Shown piece by piece: positions 55,369 through 64,000 of a stretch of 64,000 nt of DNA. The notes under the pieces are model-generated. The model ran no database searches. It saw only the letters and a list, made by a program, of their open reading frames with translations, and was not told the DNA's origin. The translations under genes and the position numbers were made by a program. The DNA lies in contig KV423917.1 of assembly GCA_001632435.1 (NCBI GenBank), positions 62,001 through 126,000 of the forward strand, read 5' to 3'. Each line of letters starts with the position of its first letter. Within the stretch, counting starts at the first letter, position 1. This DNA comes from Calocera cornea HHB12733. Taxonomy: Eukaryota; Basidiomycota; Dacrymycetes; Dacrymycetales; Dacrymycetaceae.

Positions 55369-57826
55369 CTAGCACCACTCATCCTCATCCGCCAGTGCCT
55401 CATCATAAACATCCTTCACCGGCCCTCCGGCCCCAGGCACTCGATACTCGCTCGCAGGCAGAGCACTCGGCGCGCCAAATATTCCTACATACGCCGGCTG
55501 TTCCTGCTGTATCAGAGCCGGGGCTGCCTCCGACTTGACCATATCTTCCTCCTTCACCCGTGCTTGCTCGATGAGATCTTTCGCTTCAAACACGTTTGGT
55601 CCGGCCATCATCAACTTCGCCGCTTCCCATATCATACTATCGCTCATCAGTATCTGCCCTATGATTCGCATGCGCGTGGAGGACTTACTAGAGTTCGTTG
55701 CCGGCGCAAAGACCTTCGTCTACGTCCGCTACACCAAGGCCAGACGCGACCTGGTGTAAGGGTACGGTTGTCGTCCACATCCGTCGGATGGCCGCATACA
55801 GCCGCTCGGTATCGAGGAGGTATACTCCCCGCTCGTTCGGTACGCTGTTTTCCGCTGGTTCCTGCTTGATCGAGCTGGGCGAGGCACATGTTGCTTGGTG
55901 TGGAGGGGAGCTAGCTCCGCTGGATGGGGTGTCGGGCCTGAAAAGCGGGGTGCCAGACTGAGAAGTTGAGGACGACGGGTGAGCAGAGGACGGAGAGGCG
56001 CGGCGGCGTGACGGTGCCTGCGGGTCCGCGGGATAGTCATCCATCTCTCCGTCCTCCAGCTCTCTCCGAGTGGGCCGGTATAGCGTACCGCCAGAATAGT
56101 GCTCGCGGCGGTAGTCATGCCTGCTATCGACATTGTCTGGGTGGAAGCGGCGGTGTTTGTCCTGCCACGAAGCGGCGGGGATCCACTGCTGGTCTGCCGG
56201 TGAATGCCACTCAGGTGTGACGCTCGAATACCTTCCCCTTCCGGGTCCTGCTGCACCTGGCCATCCTCCGGCCGGGGAGTGCCAGCCCGGTGGCGAGTAT
56301 CTCCCCGCTCCGTTCCATGCCCGCGCCGGCTCGCGCACGGCAGGAGCATCCCACCCAGGCGGCGCACCATCCCACGTCGCCCCTCCGTAGCGTGATCGGG
56401 GTGCAATGTGTTCGGCACTATAGTCCCAGCCAGGTGGGGCGCTCGTGTACCTCCCCTGCGCCGGGGCGCGAACAGGAGAGCGCTCCCTGGTCGTCCAGCT
56501 CCTCCGGCCCTGCATCTCCCGCTGGGCTAGCTGATCCCCTGACCCTGGGGTACCCCCTCCAGACCACACCAGCCCTCCTAGCCCGTCCCACGCCTCCCCC
56601 TCACGACCCACCCCCTGTCCAGCAGGGGCATACTTCCTCCTCTCCTCCCTCTCCACGTGCATCCCAGCCTGGGGAAACAGGTCCTCCAACCCGAGGTGGG
56701 CCAGGGCACGCGAGAGCTCGAGGGAGTCGTGTGTCAGTATGACGAGAGGGGCGGGAAGGGCGGAGATGTAGCTGCGGAGGAGGGTGGCCGTGTTCTCCTC
56801 TGCCGGGCTGGGGACGGGAGTTGGATCGCCGTGTTTGTACCCCTGTATCATATAATCACATCTACATAAGCCAGCCATTCGACCTGTAGAAGAAGCGAGA
56901 AGTGACGTACTGCCCATTCCTGTCCAGGCTGATTCAGCGCCGGATTACATTTCACATACTGCACGTGCTCCAGCTCGCCCGTGCGGGCGTTCACGATACC
57001 CCAAGCGCAGTCCAACAGAACGGAGGCAGCATCCTTTTGCACGGTTAGGACACGCCATAGGTTAAATTGGAGGACGAGGAGGGTCGGAGCTGGAGCGGAG
57101 CGGTTATACGCGTCGACGCCAGTAGATGAGGAGGGGCGTATGTACATCCGGTAGAACACACTGCAGACGCCTCAGTCATGCGTATAGTAGAGCGACTGAG
57201 AAAGGTGTACCGTGAATGCTCAAACCGCGCCAACCTCGCCCCACTCCCGTGCCCCGCCCCCGCCGTCCCGACGTGTGCCGACTTCCTCTCCTTGGTCCTC
57301 TTAAGTGCGGCCATCAGCCGCTCCTTACTCCCATATTGTGCCGGTGAGAGACTGAGGAACTCGTGCGCGAGATGTGGGGCCGGAAGGGTACGGGGGAAAC
57401 TGAGGAGCTGGTGTGGGAGGACCGGTGAGGGAAGGAGGACGGCGTAGTTCCCCGAGGGGAGGATGCCGAGCGTGAGGTTGACGCCGTGCTCGTCCCTGAG
57501 CGGCAGCGGAGCGTCGGAGGCGTAGGCTTCCACAGCAGACGTGGGAGGGAGAGAGAAGAGCACATCTGCTATGCGCTCGTCGTCCAACAGGAGAGGCAGC
57601 TTGCGGCGTCCACCGCGGTTGTACGGGCTTGTCCTGCGGCATGTCAGCCCGGAAGCGAGGAGCGGGGGAGGGCGGAAGGCACGTACACTTGACCCGTGAA
57701 CGGCGAGTAGGCACCGATAGCATAGTACACCGTCTCTCCCGTGATGGAGAGGGAGAGCGGAGCTCGTCCGGGCTGCGTTGGGTGTTGGGGCAGGTGTCTC
57801 GGAGGGTGCGACTGAAACGGCTGCAT
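55369..57826 (-). CDS. Large unknown protein with a possible RNase H-like fold
   Basis: Exons are 57826-57687, 57633-57211, 57160-56911, 56842-55724 and 55653-55369, giving 738 residues in closed phase; the last intron is the least certain. The short first exon ends in YYAIGAYSPFTGQ. The middle has LLDCAWGIVNARTGELEHVQ and PLVILTHDSLELSRALAHLG, which recall Gfd2/YDR514C-like (DEDD-type) nuclease folds, a weak match. Residues about 400-600 are Arg/Ser/Pro/Trp-rich, with repeats of the APPGWD type (PPGWHSPAGG, APPGWDAPAV). The C-terminus is acidic (DEALADEDEW). No known function. The partial gene at 63877 shares the first-exon motif and its splice phase. Confidence 0.68.
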
Positions 57827-58869
57827 CGCGGGAGTAGGGCGATACGAGGGTTCACAGAATGCTCGGGAATGAGAATGCTTCGGAATGTGCAGGAATACTG
57901 GGAGAGAGAACGCTGCTTAAGAAGAATGGTGGAAGGCGGCCAGAATGGTTGCCTTCCTGGGTGTACGCAATAGGCAGCCAGCGGGGGTCGGCGCGCGTAG
58001 TGAAGGCGCTGACGGCGATGCCATATGCGACGAGCGGCCGCTTTCCATGTTCTCCGGCGTTAGAAACCCTCCGAGATACACCCAATATCCGCCGTAGTTT
58101 GTTCTGGGAAAGCGTCAGCATTCCCGGACGAGGGGGCATGTGAGGACACGGAACGACGAACTGGTACACCCCACAGCTCCCGACCCTGTTCACGTCACAC
58201 CATCGATCGTCCAGCTCCCGTTTGAGGTACCCATTGTCCTCCTGGTATCCTTGAGTATCATTTGAATACGAAGAGAAACGAAGCCACTATCATCGCCGCC
58301 GGTATCGTGAAGTTGAAACGAGAGAAGAGAGAGGAGAAAGGGCGGACCCTTGCGACCCAAGCTCCGGGAATGTGGAAAGTACACGTGACTGAACGTGATA
58401 AGCGAAGAGATGGCAAAGTCGGTGCACGATAGTCTCTGCAACCTCCATTAGTCTATGCAAATAACGGGTCATCCAAACCACCAACGCACATCTAGCATCG
58501 ACACTTATCTAGGCTAATACGCGCGCTCGAACCGCGATGTGCGGTGACTGGACCGGCGTTGCCCGGTGGTTTGTGGCAAATCGCCAGGGGACGACGCGTC
58601 TGTTGTCCGCCGGTCGCTTTCTATCTCGCGCTCACCTCGCTTCTATTCCTCCCATATATATTTCGACGGTCGCGAGTTCGCTGTGTGTATGATGTTGCGT
58701 GGAGTGCACGTGACTGTTCGAGTGGCAGAAGGGCTGGCTGGCTACGTCATCGGTCCCTGACGCCCGCTGGGGGGCGTCATCATGATCATGGAGCGCGAGT
58801 CCCTCCGTCAGCGCATCCTATAACCCACTGCCCTCCCAATACCACCCACCCACCACCACCACCCCCGAA
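57827..58869. other. Divergent upstream region
   Basis: About 1.04 kb between the unknown minus-strand gene and the C2-domain gene. It contains short frames on both strands and a TATATAT stretch at about 58658, some 200 bp before the C2 gene start. I see no further gene. Confidence 0.45.
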
Positions 58870-60800
58870 ATGGCCCGCAACGCCGAGCGGTACGACGTGC
58901 AGCTGACGTTCCACCGCGCCGCCCACATCCCCATCGGCGACTTCCCGGCCCTCGCCAGCGACCCCTTCCTCGTCGCCTCCCTCTTCCCCCACTCCCCCAA
59001 CCCTCCCTCTCACTCCCACCCCAACCCCAGCTCCAGCTCCAGCTCCAGCTCCCCACCCCCCTCCCTCATCCCCCTCCAATACCGCACCCCCACCGTCCGC
59101 CGCACCCTCACCCCCACCTGGGACGCCCACTGGATAGTAGGCGGCGTCCCCCCCGCCGGCGTCCGGCTCGAGCTCGAGATGAGAGACGAGGACCCGGGCG
59201 ACCACGATGATCTCCTTGGGGTCACGGGCTGGGATTTCCCGCCTTGCAACAGTGACCCATCCTCTGCCTCTGCCTCTGAGGGCGTGGACGCGGACGCGGA
59301 CGCGGCTACGAAGGCCGAAGTGGGCTCCTCTTCAGGCGCAGGGAGCAGGAGCGGGAGGCTGTACCCCGGGCTGGAGGCGCGCGGGGTCGAGCTCAAGATA
59401 TTCAAGCGGAAGGGGACGGTGCGCAGCCATGCATTCACGTACCTCGCCGCGGCCGCGTCGCCCAATAAAGTGAGCAGGCACGGCCGGGTCTGGGTGTCCC
59501 TGCGCGTGCTCGGGCCGAGCGGGGATGATGATGCTGCGCAGGGCGTGGGGGGGATGTACACTCTTGGGCCGCGTGCGTCGTTCTGTTATACGTTGCTGTG
59601 CGTGCGACGTGCGCTCATGTGTTGGTTACGTGCCGGACAGACCACTGGAGCGAGCACTTCTCCCCCCTCCTAGGGCACGTCACGCACACGCGGCTGGGCA
59701 CCTCCGCCCCCTCCTCCTCAGAAACCCGCGACACGCCCGACTTCCCCGCCTACCAACTGCAGCTCTCGGGCCCCCTGCCCCCCTCGCTCAAGTTCCAGTA
59801 CGTCGCCTACCGGCCGTTCATCGGCCTGCTCTTCTCGCGCAAGGGGTGGAGGGGATGGGCGCTCAATCGCGCGCTCAGGAAACAGCATGACGTCGTTTAT
59901 GGATATGGGAGGAGGACGAGGTATGGGGTTGTTGGGCTTCCGCAGAGGGAGGGGGAGGGGGAAGGGGAGGGGGGCAAGGGAGACGTTCCGCACGGCGCGA
60001 CGAGCGATGGCGCGAAGCCGGATGCTACGGAACACGACGGTCCCGAGTCCGAGCCCAACGTCAGCGCCCCCGCATCCGACCCCGCCCCAGCCTCCTCCCC
60101 CTCGCCCTCCCCCTTCTCCGCCACCTCCTCCCAAGACCTCGCCGCCCGCTTCCTCAGCATGACCTCGTACGGCACCGGCGGGCGGCTCTTCACGTACGTG
60201 CTGATGCTCGACGGCCAGTGGCGGTTCACCGAGACCGGCCCTGCGTTTGCGGTGCAGTTCTTGAGCAAGCACTCGATGCACTCGGGCGTGGCCACATGGA
60301 TCGCGTTCTCTGGGGAGTTTTTCGTCAGGAGGCTGGAGGGGAGGGGAGGGGCTTCTGATGGATCAGACGCGGCGGAGGGTGGGCGGGGTGCCGCCGGGTC
60401 TGCAGCGCAGTCTGAGGAAGAGGAAGATCAGGACCCGGCGCACTACGAGCTCGTGATCGACAACGACTCCGGCACGTACAGGCCCAACAAGGCCCAGCTG
60501 CCGGACCTGCACGCCTTCCTCACCAGCCCGCGCAACCTGTGCGCTCTGGGGAAAGTGACGGTCATGGACGGGTTTGACGAGACGCTCAAGGGGTGGAAGG
60601 AGAGGCAGGAGAGGGGGAAGGAGGATCCCGTGAAGGGAGAGGATGCGAGGGGCGCACCGGCTCCGCCTGAGCATGGGGAGGAGCCGGCGCTGGTCCAGAG
60701 GAGGGGGAGCTCGTTGCGGGGGAGGATCGAGGGGAAGGTTATGGGCAAGGTGGAGGAGACGGCGGGGGAGCATGAGCGCGAGGAGGCTGCGGCGCGGTAA
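58870..60800 (+). CDS. C2-domain protein of unknown function
   Basis: Exons are 58870-59572 and 59641-60800, giving 620 residues in closed phase with one 68-nt intron. The N-terminal half is C2-like: YDVQLTFHRAAHIPIGDFPA, SDPFLVA, RTPTVRRTLTPTWDAHW and LEMRDEDPGDHDDLLG, with Asp residues placed as in calcium-binding loops. The C-terminal half has HWSEHFSPLLG, SLKFQYVAYRPFIGLLF and SYGTGGRLFTYVLMLDGQWR, then a basic/acidic tail. Such proteins are usual in fungal genomes and bind membranes. The Ser/Pro insert in loop 1 (about residues 45-62) and the acidic/Ser insert (about 370-400) are low complexity. Start: first ATG of the frame, in an A/C-rich leader. Confidence 0.85.
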
Positions 60801-60924
60801 ACGCTGGTCGTGCCGACCACTGATGGACTGACGGACAGTTTCGAACAGTGTATCCTGTTATAATGGACTGCATCTCTATATGCACTGGGTTGAGTCTTGA
60901 CGTCTATTTGGCGTAAAGTTGTGG

Positions 60925-63185
60925 TTAGCTTCGGGAGTAACGGGGCCCGAAGAGCCCTGCTTCCATCGCTTTGATCTCTGCTCGCGAATCAGCTGTGCCC
61001 TGTCGATCGTAGAGGGTACTCACGCAACGCAAGGAACTTGGACCAGAATCGACATCCCGGGAGGTTGTCTAAACCATCCGTTCAGCTACCGCTGCCCCTG
61101 TTCAAGAGAGGACGGGGCGAGACATACTGGTTGCGGTATAGAAGCCCTCCCTGCCCGACCCCCTCCACACCGAGTTTATCTCCCCCTCCGCATCCCAGTC
61201 CCACACCTCTCCCAAGCCGCGCGCAAACTCCTCCCCAAAGACCGGCGCGAGCGTGCTACTCATTCTCCCGTAGCCTGTTGCGCAGATGATGACGTCTGCG
61301 GGGAGGGAGGTGCCGTCTGCGAAGACCATGCCTTGCGGGGTGAGGTGGGAGATGGCGGAGGTGTGGAGCTTTATGCGGCCGGAGATGAGCAGTTGACTGG
61401 CACCGACATCTGAGCGTGCATCAGCATCGATACAAGGGAGAGGTCCGGACAAGATACCGGTATACCACCCGCCGCCGCGCTTCAGCACCAGCCGGAAGAC
61501 GCCAGCGTCCTCGAGACCCATGTTGGTCTTGAAGCCCACGCGATGCAAGCCGTCCAGCAGGTGTCTGATACAGATGTGTCAATGTGTGGCGCGATAAAGA
61601 CTACGACGCTCACTTGTCCATCTCAGCGATCCGCGCCGTTGTCCGCACGGACATCTGCTGCACCAGTTTGAGCGGCAATGAGTTGGACAGAACGTCGGAA
61701 ACTTCGTTCGGAGGACTACCCTTCCAATACAGCTCTAACCGTCTCTTGAGACTGTAGAACGGGTAGAGCGGTGTATATACTCACGCTTGTTCATCGCAGG
61801 AATCGCATTCTTGACGGACATGATGTAGGTGCTGCTGCGCTGGATCATCGTCACATCCGTGCCCTGCCTCGCGAGGTCCATGCATATATCGTGAGCTGCC
61901 GCGTACTTAGCATCGTCACCCTAAGAGAAGCAATCGACACACTGACCTGATACGCCTGCTCCAATGACAACGACTTTCTTCCCTTTGTATGGTTCAGGAA
62001 CGCTGTATTGAGACGAGTGAACTATGTTTCCTTGAAATGTGTCCTATAAAGAATCAGACCGGCTTTGACCGAAGTCAAGATACACACCATCCCGTCGATC
62101 TTCGGCATGTTCGCGACTCCACCGTCCAAACCGATAGCCCACACAATGTGCCGTGTCTTCATAATGCGTGCCTTTCCTTCATGCGGGATCGTCACTGTCC
62201 AAGTCTTACTTGACGCCTCCCACTGCGGGTCTTGGATCGTGGTGGATGTCCACACATTAAGATCGAGGTGCTTTGCGTAGGCTTCTAAGAAGTCGCCTAA
62301 TCTGCATCTCAATCAGATCAAGATCGGGGGATAATTCGGGAGCTTACTTGACACCGGGCGTGAAGACCGGCCACAACGGCGGTTCCGGGAATGGGAAGAA
62401 AGGAAGATGATCTCGCCCTGTCACATCATCAATACAGTGACAAGACACCATCGTAGCCACTGACAGACAGGAGCATGCAACCTGAGACTCGCATACCGGT
62501 CCTTCCTCCATTGGTCACCAACCCGATCATTCCGCTCCACGATCAGACTCGACACACCCACTGCTTTCAGCCTAGCTGCAAGCCCGAGTCCGGCCTGACC
62601 GGCGCCGACAATGATAACGGTGGGATCGGCATCGAGAAACTGTTCCTCCCGCTCTCGCATACTCGCATACTCGACGCGCTCGGGGTAGTTGAAGTCGATC
62701 TCGGGTCGATCGCATTTGAGATCTTCGAGGATCGTGCAGAGTGCCCAGGCCTTCCATTCCCCAGTCTCAAGGTAGACGATGCGGACAACCGCGGTACCGA
62801 ACCCGACACCGGTCTCGAACGTGAAGAGCGCTTGTACCCATCCGAGATCGAGATCGGGCGTAACGAGCAGCGGCGCAGGAGAGGAGAGCTTGATAGAGGA
62901 GAGCTGGGAAAGCGACAGCCGATCCTCCAAGAACTTGCCGATTTCGTTAGCGCCGTGGAAGGAGCGGAAGTCCCACGTGAGGGAAAGTAGGTCCCTCCAC
63001 CAGGCATCATCAATGAACAATGACAACACAGCGGGTACATTGTTCCTGTCGATGGCAGATGAGAATGCAGACAACCAGTCTTCAGCAACCGATTGCGCTT
63101 GAGTAGTCGGCGGAGGGATCGCGCCCAATGTCTGAAAAGTCGGCAGAGACATACCCAGCAAGCGGGGTTGCACAAGGGAGACCAA
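60925..63185 (-). CDS. FAD-dependent monooxygenase (FMO/YUCCA-like) with an NTF2-like N-terminus
   Basis: Exons are 63185-62465, 62417-62348, 62301-62088, 62043-61947, 61895-61785, 61734-61614, 61564-61458, 61409-61128, 61068-61024 and 60977-60925, giving 606 residues in closed phase. Residues about 30-170 resemble an NTF2/SnoaL-like module (WLSAFSSAIDRNNVPAVLSL, DDAWWRDLL). The FAD-binding GAGQAG is at 194-199, the FMO-type region HAPVWRDHLPFFPFPE follows, the NADPH-binding GAGVSAHD is at about 363-370, and ATGYGRMSSTLAP is near the C-terminus. The family oxidises small substrates with NADPH and O2; some fungal members act in indole metabolism. The intron at 61896-61946 must use the acceptor GCGGCAG to restore VSAHD. 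A start at 63152 (MSLPTF) is also possible. Confidence 0.9.
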
Positions 63186-63876
63186 TGCGACTTGTTCTAC
63201 GTTGCAAACCTTCTCGAGAGCTGCAAGTCAAGTGCAGGTGATGATGTAGTTCGGCATCAACAAATCCAAGCATTCGACCGTTCCCGCGCTGTGTCGTGGT
63301 TTGGGATTGCTGGCACGCCGTCCCCAAATCAGGGAGGGAAATGACAGCTGGCAACGCCATCTTGGCGCTAGAAGACGAGATGCTCGACGAACTGCCGCGG
63401 GGCATTAATACGACAACCTGTTCAATATTGCTGTGTTCGTCGCGACTTGTTGCTGAACAAAGGGTGTTAAAAGGACTGCGAAGCGGGGCATATAGTCCGA
63501 CTGATGACCGAGCGATATCAGCGGCATCGAATCTTGAATCTGCGCTGGTTGCTGTCCGCCAAACTTTCTTTGTACGCACGCTTGTATACAAGATCGCTTT
63601 CAGCCGGCCCACGAGGGTTAACATCGATAACCAGTGTATGGTACAACGGGCACGCGGGACTGCCCAATGAAGATTTGGAAGATCTCTTCGTTAGGCTCCC
63701 CGGATTGAATGGTCTGTGGCGGGCTGTGATTGGACGACGCGTTCTGCCGGCGACCCCGAGTGGTAGTTATTCGGATCCAACGCCGGGGCCCCGCGCCCTT
63801 CTCATCGCATCTCGTTTCGCAACCATCTCGTTCCCGGTCTTCTTATCTCTGTATTCCCCCGACAACCACTGATACC
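63186..63876. promoter_or_regulatory. Divergent promoter between the FMO gene and the last gene
   Basis: About 690 bp between two head-to-head starts. I see no gene here, only short frames on both strands. Confidence 0.4.
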
Positions 63877-64000
63877 ATGAGTTTCGAACCGGCGTACTAT
63901 ACGATAGGTGCATATGACCCGTGGACAGGCGAAGGGTACGTGCTTTCTCCCCGGCTCGTCCGCGCTTATATCAACTCAATGCAGCAAACCGCAATGGCTG
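63877..64000 (+). CDS. Partial gene at the right edge, paralogue-like N-terminus
   Basis: Exon 1 is 63877-63935 and begins MSFEPAYYTIGAYDPWTGEG. It splices with a GTACGTG donor and a CAATGCAG acceptor into a second exon that starts at 63985 (KPQWL). The exon-1 peptide resembles YYAIGAYSPFTGQ of the gene at 55369-57826, and both first exons end in phase 2 at a GTACGTG donor. The rest lies outside the window, so no function can be given. It is divergent from the FMO gene. Confidence 0.7.
   Translation, partial: MSFEPAYYTIGAYDPWTGEGYVLSPRLVRAYINSMQQTAMA

Noticed and set aside
61921..61946. 26-nt intron in the FMO gene (acceptor CTCTTAG)
   Set aside because: Using the next acceptor GCGGCAG gives a normal 51-nt intron and restores the conserved GAGVSAHD motif.

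Overview
The window looks like nuclear DNA of a basidiomycete fungus, probably Agaricomycotina. It is GC-rich, nearly every gene is split by many GT-AG introns of about 45-65 nt, and several products are typical of that group: a basidiomycete-type seven-helix membrane protein, a WSC-domain wall protein, a Zn2Cys6 regulator, JEN-type and DHA1-type MFS transporters and an intron-bearing tRNA. The exon models were built by hand from splice signals, reading phase and family motifs. In all but the least certain loci the phases close exactly.

Layout. 1-514: 3' end of the translation release factor eRF3 (+). 515-2160: 18-bp repeat arrays. 2161-4936: GH2 beta-mannosidase (-). 5323-7143: unrecognised, possibly decayed locus (-). 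8171-10594: secreted multi-WSC protein with a Gly/Thr repeat tract (-). 11243-11523: a TA-flanked MITE, followed by a second 18-bp array. 13042-15224: L-lactate dehydrogenase (cytochrome b2, -). 16379-18611: JEN-type lactate/monocarboxylate permease (-). 20222-22760: Zn2Cys6 regulator (-), divergent from an L-rhamnose-1-dehydrogenase-like SDR at 23497-24644 (+). 25096-25601: Spo12-family protein (-). 26813-29012: MFS sugar transporter (-). 30838-31195: third array. 31390-32710: one arm of an inverted duplication. 32400-35763: BIRC6/UBE2O-like E2 enzyme (-). 36153-38063: unknown gene whose last intron is a MITE (+). 38750-40893: DHA1-type MFS exporter (+). 41383-41748: small membrane protein (+). 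41953-42420: fourth array. 42559-45233: CLPTM1 (+). 45234-47018: gene-free, full of simple repeats. 47019-48182: alpha/beta hydrolase (+). 49735-50913: seven-helix protein (-). 52774-53478: single-exon unknown (+). 53798-53892: tRNA-Val (-). 53990-55310: second arm of the duplication with a decayed E2 fragment. 55369-57826: large unknown protein (-). 58870-60800: C2-domain protein (+). 60925-63185: flavin monooxygenase (-). 63877-64000: first exon of a partial gene (+) whose N-terminus resembles that of the 55-58 kb protein.

Two themes stand out. The 13-29 kb stretch groups a rhamnose dehydrogenase, a divergent regulator, a lactate permease, L-lactate dehydrogenase and a sugar transporter. 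In the non-phosphorylated rhamnose pathway L-lactaldehyde is a product, and its oxidation gives L-lactate, so these genes could act in one catabolic flow. The window also carries several repeat systems: four strand-fixed 18-bp arrays, two MITEs (one apparently spliced out as an intron), and an inverted 1.3-kb duplication that copied the last exon of the E2 gene and its downstream flank next to a tRNA gene.
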